Assembly: GCA_029204225.1 (NCBI GenBank)
Contig: CM055103.1
Location: 6,262,852 to 6,322,851, forward strand
DNA from: Diphasiastrum complanatum
Taxonomy: Eukaryota > Streptophyta > Lycopodiopsida > Lycopodiales > Lycopodiaceae
Direction of reading: 5' to 3'
Length of the DNA: 60,000 nucleotides
The notes beneath the pieces were generated by a model. It ran no database searches. It had not been told where the DNA came from and saw nothing but the letters and a program-made list of their open reading frames with translations. Shown piece by piece: positions 32,406 to 41,236 of this stretch; the first letter of the stretch is position 1, and each line of letters begins with the position of its first letter. Both the position numbers and the translations under genes were made by a program.

Positions 32406-33070
32406 TCCTCACTACGGCCTCTGAACTCATCGAATCCAGGGGTGGCCACCATCCTCCTCAAATGGTCTCGCACAGCCATCAGACGCTCGAGAGCCACAAC
32501 ATAGTAGCCGAACCGTGTAGGTGCCGGCTTCCTTAAATCCAAGCGCAAGAAGCTGCGAAATAGGGCCAATATGCGCTTCTTCCTAGTAACGAAGTTGACC
32601 ACACGCATGACCTGAGCAATAATCTGCACGACAAACACCCATCAGAAAATTGTTACAGGTCAAGCAAAGCAAGGAAATGACAACAACAAAACTAGCATAG
32701 AAGGTAGGAAAGAAGGTAGGGAAAGGATACCTCACGGATCCACAGAAGCATGCACATGTCATGGGTCAACAAATCGATAGAATGCGTAACACATGGTGTA
32801 CACACAATGGAGGACTGCTCGCGCATCAACAGCTCTCCCATCTGCCTACAGTTCGTGGCATTGTTTGTGACAACTTGAACCACGGGCTCTGGCCCCAATC
32901 TCCTAGATAGCAAAGTACACTACATCATAGATGAACTCTATGGTGATGGCTGCACCACCACGAGTGGCATCCACCCCTCATAAAAACACGGGGCAAGCGG
33001 ATAGGAGACCATGATGTTCATGACGGATCTGTGACGAATGTTAGTCCATTTGTCAAACAATATGGAGCAA
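32345..33070 (-). pseudogene. hAT transposase fragment (DUF659 middle and after)
   Basis: Minus-strand text includes GPEPVVQVVTNNATNCRQMG, TPCVTHSIDLLTHD and WIREV, then in a later frame VVNFVTRKKRILALFRSFLR, PAPTRFGYYVVALERLM and LRRMVATPGFDEFRGRS. These match the ordered motifs of plant BED/DUF659 hAT transposases (V-V-T-D-N-A-x-N, T-P-C-x-x-H-x-I-D-L, T-R-F). The usual Asp of V-T-D-N is Asn here. An intron-like or degraded gap (32640-32690) separates the blocks. Neither BED finger nor hATC end is present. Confidence 0.7.
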
Positions 33071-33212
33071 TCCTAATTGCAAAACGAATTCCATCAGACA
33101 CAACTTGACACACTTGCCATATTAAGCACGTATAGCCTATAAGGACATGCCAGGCAGATGCAACAATTGCAAAAGAAATTTGTGAAATGAAAATGACAAA
33201 AGTTAAGGATTC

Positions 33213-33570
33213 TGTTAGAGGTCTCAACACCATAGTAGGGCAAACATTAATTGATCCATTCAACCTTGCCTACTCCCTGATATGGAGCAAGCCCCTCCTA
33301 ACCCAGTGTGAGGACTGGTAGCATGCACTCTGCCAAGTGTCGGCCACGTGGCACTGACGTGGCCGACTGCACGTCGGGACCCAACATGGGGCCCTATCCT
33401 GCTGGCAGGGTCCCTCAGCTGTGTTAGGCCTACCAGGGCTATGGACCGTGCCGAGGCACACTACTCACACTGTCTTGCCCTGTTGGTCGTATACGCTGGA
33501 CACGACCCTGACTATGGTATCTAACCTCCTGTGTTCTCTAGGGTTCGGCACTAGTTACGTGCTCGTTACA
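33213..33570 (-). repeat. 3' LTR of Gypsy element B
   Basis: On the minus strand it starts TGTAACGAGC at 33570 directly after the polypurine tract (TTAAGGGGGAGGGAG, plus-strand CTCCCTCCCCCTTAA at 33571-33585) and ends CCTCTAACA at 33213. It is a full-length member of the LTR family. Confidence 0.8.
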
Positions 33571-33581
33571 CTCCCTCCCCC

Positions 33582-34331
33582 TTAAGAATCGTCTTGGTCC
33601 TCTAAGGCAAAGTCTGGAAAAATCTTGCGCAGGACGCTGCCTCTTTCCCAAGTGGCATTCTCAATAGGCTGATCATTCCACTTGACTAGATATTCCCGGT
33701 ATACAGTATGACGAGTCTGCGTCTCTCTACTATCAAGAATCTCCTCTGGTTCTTGTGGAGATTGCTGAGAATCCAATGGGAGAATTAGAACATTGTCCCC
33801 TACCAAATTTTCTGATCTAGCTAAGGCTTTTCATAACTGACTTACATGAAAGACTGAAAAAACCTTACTGTTGTGTGGGAGTTCTAGTTCGTAGGTGACC
33901 TCGCCTAGTCTCCTACTAATGGTAAAAGGACCACAATGCCTAGGGGACAACTTAGCACACACTCCTGATTTGAGGGTTTTAGAGTCAACCGGGACTCTCA
34001 AGTAGACTTTCTCACCAGCGGAGAACTGCACATCCCGTCTGTGTGGATCTGCATAATGCCTGCCTCGATCCTGGGACTGCCTAATGCTACGCTTAGCATG
34101 TTCTGTCATCTGGTTTAGGTCTTCTAAAAAGTTTCTAGCTGCTTCAACTTTTTCTTGTTTAAACCCTACAGTTGTGGGTGAGCGTGGCTGAAAACCATAC
34201 ATCAGCATAAATGGGCTGTATCCCGTAGCTGAGTATTTGGTACTGTTATAAGCAAACTCTAATATCGAGAGATACTCCTCCCAATTAGTCTGCTTTTTGC
34301 TGACGTATGCACGCAACATATCCTCCAGCAC
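33582..34331 (-). pseudogene. Gypsy B integrase C-terminal part and chromodomain tail
   Basis: Text includes [37 protein letters not shown], the [19 protein letters not shown] segment and, after a stop near 33832, the chromodomain-like RHTVYREYLVKWNDQPIENA and EDQDDS end. Chromodomains guide chromovirus integration to particular chromatin. The stop separates it from the integrase body. Confidence 0.8.
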
Positions 34332-34404
34332 CTGATTTTACTCTTTCTGTTTGACCGTCCGTCTGTGGATGGTCGGTGGTATGGAGATGATGGAATACTG
34401 CCCT

Positions 34405-35110
34405 CTAAAAATTTCCATTAAACTTATTGTCCCGATCGCTGACTATGCCGGAAGGTAGACCGTACAATTTAAACAACCCATCTACAGACAACCTCGCTAA
34501 CTCTGAAGCTCTAACGGTTGTTTTGGTCGGAATAAAGTGAGCCATTTTGGTCAGACAGTCAACTGTGACCCATATAGCATCATTACCCTTTTGAGTTTTA
34601 GGCAGGCCTACTATAAAATCCATGGAGATACTCTCCCATTTACCAGCCGGTATATCTAAGGACTGTAACAACCCTCCTGCCTTTAAACGCTCTGCTTTAT
34701 TTACCTGACATTTCTAGCAACTGGCTACATATTGTTGGACGTCCTTTTTCATACTGGGCCAGAAAAATTGCCCATGAAAAAGCTCATAGGTCTTTTAAAT
34801 GCCCGGGTGCCCCGCACTAGGACTGTCATGAAACTCATATAGGACCTGCTGCCTATAATCCTCTGAATTGGGGACACATACTCTATCTCTATAGAGCAAG
34901 TACTCATCTTAAATGGAATATTGTTTCCATTTGAATCCTTGAGTCAACTGACCCTCAACCACTAGGGTTTGCTTGGGTAATACAGGCTCAGAGTCCTCAA
35001 CGTCATCTGACGTATGCTCGGAGTCATCGTCCTCAACGGAAGCTGCCGTATTCTTGGATGAACTGGCACCAGCCTCGAGAATTGGTTCTAGAGTCTGTAA
35101 CTGTTTGCTC
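34405..35110 (-). pseudogene. Gypsy B integrase zinc-binding and catalytic core
   Basis: Contains an acidic spacer (ASVEDDDSEHTSDDVEDSEP), QGFKWKQYSI, YRDRVCVPNSEDYRQQVL, then the core WESISMDFIVGLPKTQKGND, FIPTKTTVRASELARL and YGLPSGIVSDRDNKFNG. Two of the D-D-E acidic residues (MDF and SDRDN) are visible. The frame is broken by stops and by a frame change at ~34800. It would catalyse strand transfer if intact. Confidence 0.8.
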
Positions 35111-35149
35111 TGGACTGAGTGTTAGAAATCCATAAATCATAATATGGAT

Positions 35150-35221
35150 GGACAGACTGGGATTTGAACCCAGGACCTCCCTCATACCAGATGGGATGCT
35201 CTACCACTGAGCTATCCGCCC
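35150..35221 (-). ncRNA. tRNA-like sequence in TRIM 3' LTR
   Basis: On the minus strand 72 bases can be folded as a cloverleaf. The acceptor stem is GGGCGGA/TCTGTCC (two G-U pairs). The D arm is GCTC-AGTGGTA-GAGC. The anticodon arm is CCCAT-CTGGTAT-GAGGG (one mismatch). A 5-base variable loop follows. The T arm is CTGGG-TTCAAAT-CCCAG. A box (TAGCTCAGTGG) and B box (GGTTCAAATCC) are intact. The loop would give anticodon GGT (Thr), but two bases at position 26 and the mismatch make the assignment tentative. No T-run terminator follows. It resembles a Pol III promoter unit more than a functional tRNA gene. Confidence 0.7.
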
Positions 35222-35409
35222 TGTTTGATAGTTCTCTCTAGAGTGTGGATTGATATTCCAACACCCCCCCTCAAGCCACACTTGGTTGAGGTCCTAGCTG
35301 TCACCTGCCCCACAACTTGGGCCACCTAACCATGGCTTTGACGCCATGAACTGTTAGGTCTAACTTGGCTCTGATACCATGTTAGAAATCCATAAATCAT
35401 AATATGGAT

Positions 35410-35481
35410 GGACAGACTAGGATTTGAACCCAGGACCTCCCTCATACCGGATGGGATGCTCTACCACTGAGCTATCCGCCC
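35410..35481 (-). ncRNA. tRNA-like sequence in TRIM 5' LTR
   Basis: Second copy of the tRNA-like unit, in the LTR next to the primer site. It differs at two positions: the anticodon loop reads CCGGTAT instead of CTGGTAT, and one T-stem base changes a G-C to a G-U pair, so pairing is kept. A and B boxes are unchanged. Confidence 0.7.
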
Positions 35482-35528
35482 TGTTAGATAGTTCTCTCTA
35501 GAGTGTGCATTGATATTCCAACACTGAG

Positions 35529-36120
35529 TTCCAGATAATAGAGAAGAATGCATCATGCTGGCACTTCCCTCTCAAGGACTTGAGTAACTCACTACGAATC
35601 TGAGTAAAACTCAACTCGTTTATCATAGGCATTCTACTAAGTGCATCTGCTACTGTGTTGAATTTCCCCCGTCTATATCTGATAGACATATCAAACTCTT
35701 GCATTAACTCAGCACAACGAGCTTTCCAATTTCTGAGCTCAGGCTGATTGCAAAGGTATCTGAGACTTTCATGGTCTGTCAGGACCTCAAAGTTGGCACC
35801 ATGCAAATAATGCCTCCAAGTCTTAAGGGCATGAGCTATGGAGAAGAGTTCCTTTTCATAGGCGTTGTACCTAGTCTGTGCAGGCTCGAGTTTTTTACTC
35901 TCGAACGCAACTGGTCGTCCACTCTGAGTTAGTACAGCACCAATTGCAAAGTCGCTAGCATCTGTTTCGACCACAAATGGCTGATTGGGGTCGACGACTT
36001 TCAAAACTGGTGCTGTAGCTAAGGCTGTTTTGAGAGCATCAAAGCTCTCCTATTGTGCGGACTCCCAAATGAACTCCTTTCCCTTCCCCTTAAGAAGATT
36101 TGTCATGGGAACTGCTATCT
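35529..36120 (-). pseudogene. Gypsy B RNase H
   Basis: Follows the RT stop. It includes [79 protein letters not shown] and TVADALSRMPMINEL. The T-D-A-S catalytic segment is intact. The frame is open from 36004 down to the TRIM insertion at 35523. RNase H removes the RNA strand during reverse transcription. Confidence 0.85.
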
Positions 36121-36964
36121 AAGCATATTCCTTGACAAATCGTCTGTAATATCCCGCCAAACCCAAAAAGATCTGAAGGTCTAAAAGATTCTGAGGTCTC
36201 AGCCAACTGAGTATGGCTTTGACCTTATTAGAGTCCATCTTAATCCCATTTGTCGAGATAATGTGACCCACATAAGCTACTTCTTCAACGAAGAATTCAC
36301 ACTTAGGTTTCTTAGCATAAAGCCTATGCTTTCTAAGCAATCGAAACACCTTTCTGAGGTGTTTAAGATGCTCCTTCCTTGTTTTACTATAAACGAGGAT
36401 GTCATCTAAAAATACGACTACAAACTTACCCAAGTATGGTCTGAGGACACTGTTCATCAAGGTCATAAAGGTAGCTGGAACATTTGTGAGCCCAAAAGGC
36501 ATCACCTTAAACTCATAATGACCATGACGAGTCCTAAAAGCTGTTTTCGGGACATCTTCCGACTTTATACGGACTTGATGATATCCCGATCTGAGATCTA
36601 TTTTACTGAAAAATTTAGCCTCGTCGAGTTGATCAAACAACTCGTCTGCCCGAGGCATAGGATACTTATTCTTTATTGTGACTTTATTGAGGGCTCTGTA
36701 ATCTACACAAAGACACATAGACCCCTCCTTTTTCACCAATAGGACTGGTGAGGCCCATGGTGAACTACTGGTCTGAATTTGGCCTTTCCCAAGATAATCT
36801 GTTAACTGCCTAGTTATTTCTTCATCCTCTGTTCGGCTGACCCGATACGGAGGTTTAGAAACATGTGTTGTACCTGGTACTAGGTTTATTACATGATCTA
36901 CTTCTCTGCTAGGTGGTAAACCATGTGGTAAATCTTCAGGAAAAACATTTTTAAATTTAGACAA
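36121..36964 (-). pseudogene. Gypsy B reverse transcriptase
   Basis: An open 281-codon stretch with the ordered RT motifs: [81 protein letters not shown], the active site [13 protein letters not shown] (the F/Y-x-D-D motif) and [19 protein letters not shown] directly after EYA ends it before the thumb/RNase H connection. This is the only complete RT core among the elements of this LTR family in the window. Confidence 0.9.
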
Positions 36965-37191
36965 TATTTGCTTACTTTCTGCTGTAAAGAACTAGAAATA
37001 GAAACTTCTGGAATAAACTAAAAGTCACATAAGAATACCTGATGGTCGTCGTCTCCGATTAGCTGACAGAGCTCTGAACTGCAGACCATAGGGCTGTTGG
37101 GGACATCATGCTCCCCATGCAACTGGATCTCTCGGCCTTTTATGCTGAAAGCTGAGGGTGTTCTCCTGATAATTTTTGTGGAGGGAAGGTC

Positions 37192-37590
37192 CTAAGCTGT
37201 AGAGCCAATCTCTCCCGAGAACACAATGTTTGTGCGATCCAGGTGCATTATCTGAAAGTTTATTTCATCTTGATACCCCTGAATACCAAGATTTAAGTTA
37301 CTTACCATGGTTTCCCAAATCTTTTTGTCTTCACCCTTAGCTAATGAAACTATGTACCTATGTTGACTAGGTACTTCTGGAAGTCTGAGTTTTTTAACTA
37401 GGGTGTAGTTAATGAAATTATGGGTTGCCCCATCATCAACCATGACTCTGACTGACTGGTTGCCCACTTTCCCATGCATACGTACTAGGTCATGCGGCCC
37501 AAAGCTGAAGGGTCTCACTAGCATTGCAAAGGTTAGCTGGCAACAGTGTCCATGGTCTTCATGAAACACTTTGATCTCGGAAGCTGCCAA
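37192..37590 (-). pseudogene. Gypsy B protease
   Basis: Retropepsin-like domain with VRVMVDDGATHNFINYTLVK (the D-[DS]-G-A-T-H-[NS]-F motif typical of plant Gypsy protease), VSLAKGEDKKIWETMVSNLN and LDRTNIVFSGEIGST at its end. It would cut the polyprotein. It is separated from RT by a broken linker (36965-37191). Confidence 0.85.
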
Positions 37591-37599
37591 GTCACTTGG

Positions 37600-38190
37600 G
37601 AAACTTACTGTTTGAACAAGATGAACTTGTTTTTGTCTTTCTTATCTTTTTTAGTGAAAGGCCCCTTGGGGCACTGTTTGACTGTGTGTCCCTTGCCCAT
37701 GCACACAAAGCACAAACGTTCTTGTTTGGCTTTCTCAAAATCTTCTGGTTTTAAGGGCCGTATGAGCGATGGGCGTTTCTGAGGAGCTTCACTTTTAACT
37801 TTATCTTCTTTCTTTCTTTTTCTAAAAATTTCTTTTTAAATTGAAAGTCCTTCTGAGGAGGCTGCTCAGAAAGAGGCTGTTGTCTCGCCTTCTTCCTACC
37901 CACTGAATCATCATAGATTTGAGCATATCTGAGAGCTTGCTCTAGGGTAGTAGGCGAGTTTCTCTGGACCTCTACTTTATATTCATCTTTAAGGCCACGG
38001 ACAAATCCTCTGACTTTCCAGTCATCCATATTTTTTATCTTTAAAATTGCTTCTCGATACTACGAGATATATTGGATTAAAGATTTGTCCATTACTGTTT
38101 TCTCCCAGGCTTCCCAGACTCTATCAAATTCATTTTCTGGTAGAAACTCTCTTAGGAATGCTTCTTCAAAAGCTTTCCATGACGGGGGGG
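37600..38190 (-). pseudogene. Gypsy B gag C-terminal part with zinc knuckle
   Basis: Retrotrans_gag-type end (WKVRGFVRGLKDEYKVEVQR, TTLEQALRYAQIYDDSVGRK), a basic linker, and the zinc knuckle CFVCMGKGHTVKQC (CX2CX4HX4C) at about 37672-37713 after frame changes. The gag N terminus is absent: the sequence runs into the truncated LTR at ~38204. Confidence 0.8.
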
Positions 38191-38204
38191 TCTGCTGTAA
38201 TAGA

Positions 38205-38418
38205 TCCTAACACCACAGTAGGGCAAACACTAACTGCTCCACCCAACCTTGCCTGCTCCCTGATATAGAGTAAGCCCCTCCTAGCCCAGTGTGAGGACTG
38301 GCTATGGACCGTGACACTGTCTTGCCCTATTGGTCGTATACGGTGGACACGACCCTGACTGTGGTATCTGACCTATCTGTGTTCTCTAGGGTTCGGCACT
38401 AGTCACGAGCTCGTAACA
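38205..38418 (-). repeat. internally deleted Gypsy LTR at the B/C junction
   Basis: Minus-strand LTR starting TGTTACGAGC at 38418 after the polypurine tract of element C. The middle ~145 bases (the GCCACGTGG-containing part) are missing compared with 33213-33570. It is the 3' LTR of element C and butts against the gag remnant of element B. Confidence 0.75.
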
Positions 38419-38429
38419 CTCCCTCCCCC

Positions 38430-40318
38430 TTAAGAATCGTCTTGGTCCTCTAAGACAAAGTCTGGAAAAATCTTGCGAAGGACGCTGCCTCTTTGCCAAG
38501 TGGCATTCTCAACAGGCTGATCATTCCACTTGACAAGATATTCTCGGTATAGAGTATGACGAGTCTGCGTCTCTCTACTATCAAGAATCTCCTCTGGTTC
38601 ATGTGGAGGTTGCTGAGGATCCAATGGGAGAACTAGAACACTGTCCCCTACCAGATTTTCTGATCTGGTTAAGGCTTTTCATAACTGACTTACATGAAAG
38701 ACTGGAAAAACCTTACTACTGTGTGGGAGTTCTAGTTCATAGGTGACCTCGCCTAGTCTCCTACGGATGGTAAAGGGACCACAATACCTTGGAGACAATT
38801 TAGCACACACTCCTGATTTGAGGGTTTTAGAGTCAACCGGGACTCTCAAGTAGACTTTCTCACCAGCGGATAACTGCACATCCCGTCTTGTGGATCTGCA
38901 TAATCCCTGGCTCGATCCTGGGACTGTCTGATGCTACGAGTAGCATGTTCTATCATCTGGTTTAGGTCCTCTAAAAATTTTATGGCTGCTTCAACTTTTT
39001 CTTGTTTAAACCCTACAGCTGTGGGTGAGCGTGGCTGAAAACCGTACATCACCATAAATGGGCTGTATCCCGTAGCTGAATGTTTGGTACTGTTGTAAGC
39101 AAACTCTAATATCGAGAGATACTCCTCCCAATTAGTCTGCTTCTTGCTGACGTATGCACCAAGCATATCCTCCAGCACCTGATTTACCCTCTCTATTTGA
39201 CTGTCCGTCTGTGGATGGTCGGTGGTACTCATATTAAGTTTAGTATGGAGATGATGGAATACTGCCCTCCAAAAATTTCTTTTAAACTTACTATCTCGGT
39301 CGCTGACTATGCCGGAAGGTAGACCGTACAATTTAAATAGCCCGTCCACAAACAACCTCGCTAACTCTGGAGCTCTAACGGTTGTTTTGGTCGGAATAAA
39401 ATGAGCCATTTTGGTCAGACGGTCAACTGTGACCCATATAGCGTCATTGCCCTTTTGGGTTTTAGGCAGGCCTACTATAAAATCCATGGAGATACTCTCC
39501 CATTTACCAGCTTGTATTTCTAAGGGCTGCAACAACCCTCCTGCCTTTAAACGCTCTGCTTTGTTTACTTGACATTTCTAGCAACTGGTTACATACTGTT
39601 GGACGCCCTTTTTCATACTGGGCCAGAAAAATTGCCTACGAAGAAGCTCATAGGCCTTCTGTATGCCTGGGTGTCCCGCACTAGGATTGTCATGACATTC
39701 ATATAGGACCTGCTGCCTATAATCCTCTGAATTGGGGACAACTCGTTTATCATAGGCATTCTGCTAAGGGCATCTGCTACTGTATTGAATTTCCCCCGTC
39801 TATATGAGATAGACATATCAAAGTCTTGCATCAACTCTGCCCAACGAGCTCAGGTTGATTGCAAAGGTATCTGAGACTTTCATGGTCTGTCAGGACCTCA
39901 AAGTTGGCACCATATAAATAATGCCTCCAAGTCTTAAGGGCATGGACTATAGAAAAGAGTTCCTTTTCATAGGCACTATACCTAGTCTGAGCTGGCTCAA
40001 GTTTTTTACTCTCGAACGCAACTGGTCGGTCGTCCACCCTGAGTTAGCACAGCACCAACTACAAAGTCGCTAGCATCTGTTTCGACCACAAATGGCTGAT
40101 TGGGGTCGACGACTTTTAAAACTGGTGCTGTAGCTAAGGCTGTTTTGAGAGCATCAAAGCTCTCCTGCTGTGCGGCCTCCCAAATGAACTCCTTTCCCTT
40201 CCCCTTAAGAAGATTTGTCATGGGAACTGCTATCTGAGCATATTCCTTGACAAATCGTCTGTAATATCCCGCCAAACCAAGAAAGATCTGAAGTTCCAAA
40301 ATATGCTGAGGTCTTAGC
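38430..40318 (-). pseudogene. Gypsy C: RT end, RNase H, integrase, chromodomain
   Basis: Minus-strand order: RT thumb ([20 protein letters not shown], 40299-40006), RNase H (SAYEKELFSIVHALKTWRHY, 40037-39831), a shortened link, integrase (39740-38846, with WESISMDFIVGLPKTQKGND and YGLPSGIVSDRDS), then the tail (38879-38679 and the chromodomain 38624-38430). About 350 bases between RNase H and the integrase zinc-binding part are deleted, removing the site used by the TRIM in element B. The RT catalytic core is missing: the sequence ends at a telomere-like repeat. Confidence 0.8.
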
Positions 40319-40322
40319 TAAC

Positions 40323-40350
40323 TAAACCCTAAACCCTAAACCCTAAACCC
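40323..40350. repeat. interstitial telomere-type repeat (TAAACCC)4
   Basis: Four exact tandem TAAACCC units (plant telomere repeat, C-rich strand on plus) sit exactly where Gypsy C jumps from reverse transcriptase (left) to protease (right). The surrounding deletion removes the protease end and most of RT. Confidence 0.9.
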
Positions 40351-40423
40351 GTGAATACCAAGATTCAAGTTACTTACCATAGTTTCCCAGATTTTCTTAT
40401 CTTCACCCTTAGCTAGTGAAACT
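40351..40423 (-). pseudogene. Gypsy C protease fragment left of the Copia insertion
   Basis: Encodes the SLAKGEDKKIWETMVSNLNL-like segment of the Gypsy protease on the minus strand. The remainder of the protease continues at 45713 on the other side of the inserted Copia element. Confidence 0.75.
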
Positions 40424-40813
40424 TGTTGAAATAAATGCCTATTTTGCCCCTTAAGGCTTGTATACTTGTAACTTGTAGGTTGTGCATAAGACATGGGGGT
40501 AAAACATTTATGTACATAGTACACCCCACTTGTGCTGATTAGGCAAGTAAATCAAGTAGGTTAAGGACCCATGTGGGTTCTAGAGCTAGAATTAGCAAGA
40601 CACCACCTCTATACATAACATGCTATATGTAGCCCAAACTTTGGAGGGGTTTCCACGCCCTACTACACTTTGAATATTCATTCATGTTGTGTGAGCTTTG
40701 AAGTCCTCTCTCTCTTGCTTTTGTGTTTTACTCCATAGCTGGTTTTCTGAAGCTTTCATAGTGTGCTTACTATGCTGTTATGATACTCCATAGCTAGGCC
40801 TTGGAATTTGTCA
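40424..40813 (+). repeat. Copia 5' LTR
   Basis: 390 bp, TG...CA ends, directly followed by the primer site. Contains a CT-rich TCCTCTCTCTCTTGC stretch near 40702-40718. Confidence 0.95.
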
Positions 40814-40825
40814 TGGTATCAGAGC
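40814..40825 (+). promoter_or_regulatory. Copia primer-binding site
   Basis: TGGTATCAGAGC begins at the base after the 5' LTR. It is complementary to the 3' end of plant initiator methionine tRNA, the known primer for most plant Copia elements. Confidence 0.9.
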
Positions 40826-41236
40826 AGGTTATGTTGCCTGTGGTGTGGTGAAAGCTTGGACCTGTTTTTGATCAGATTCCTGCCATTCCTGGAGAGCAGC
40901 TTACCTTTGAGGAGGGAGCACATTTTGTAGGGGCATCTGATCTCTGTGCTATCTGCATGGTTGGAGTACTGTTGGCAAGGGGAGTACAGGGAGCCAAAAA
41001 GTTTCTAATTTGAGACAAAAAATTTTGAGTCTTTTTGGACAGCCAGGACTGTAGGAGGGCACTTTCTACAGTGGGGACTTCAGTGAAAGTTCTGAGTGGA
41101 TCTTGGACAAGGGCTAGGACAGCATTACAGGGGGATAGTTTCAAATCCAGAAGCTGAGGGTTATTGAGCAAGTGGCTGCATACCCTAGTTGGGTGAAAAC
41201 CCCAGTTTGTCTTTTGTGTTTTATTTCTATCCAGCT

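Larger units (their letters stand above)
35120..35523 (-). mobile_element. TRIM retrotransposon with tRNA-like sequence in each LTR
   Basis: A 404-bp element with identical-length 144-bp LTRs (35120-35263 and 35380-35523; four mismatches by eye) around a 116-bp interior with no coding capacity. On the minus strand the LTR starts TGTTGGAATATC and ends GATTTCTAACA. Directly inside the 5' LTR is TGGTATCAGAGCCA (initiator-Met-tRNA primer site). Directly before the 3' LTR is GAGGGGGGG (polypurine tract). CTGAG flanks both sides (35115-35119 and 35524-35528), a 5-bp target duplication. The empty site is visible in Gypsy A2 near 23030. Each LTR holds a tRNA-like sequence. It depends on other elements for enzymes. 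Confidence 0.92.
33571..38204 (-). mobile_element. Gypsy chromodomain retrotransposon B, internal region
   Basis: Read on the minus strand the order is gag (38190-37600), protease (37590-37192), reverse transcriptase (36964-36119), RNase H (36120-35529), integrase (35110-33830) and chromodomain tail (33806-33582), then polypurine tract and LTR. It is the most complete Gypsy copy here. Stops at 36118-36120, near 36050, 34908, 34795, 34715 and 34400 inactivate it. A TRIM with 5-bp target duplication is inserted in the region after RNase H. The gag N terminus and 5' LTR are missing where it meets the LTR of element C. Confidence 0.85.

Noticed and set aside
35150-35481. Two ordinary nuclear tRNA genes
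   Set aside because: They lie inside identical LTRs of a TRIM with target duplication, lack a T-run terminator, and the anticodon stem has a mismatch.
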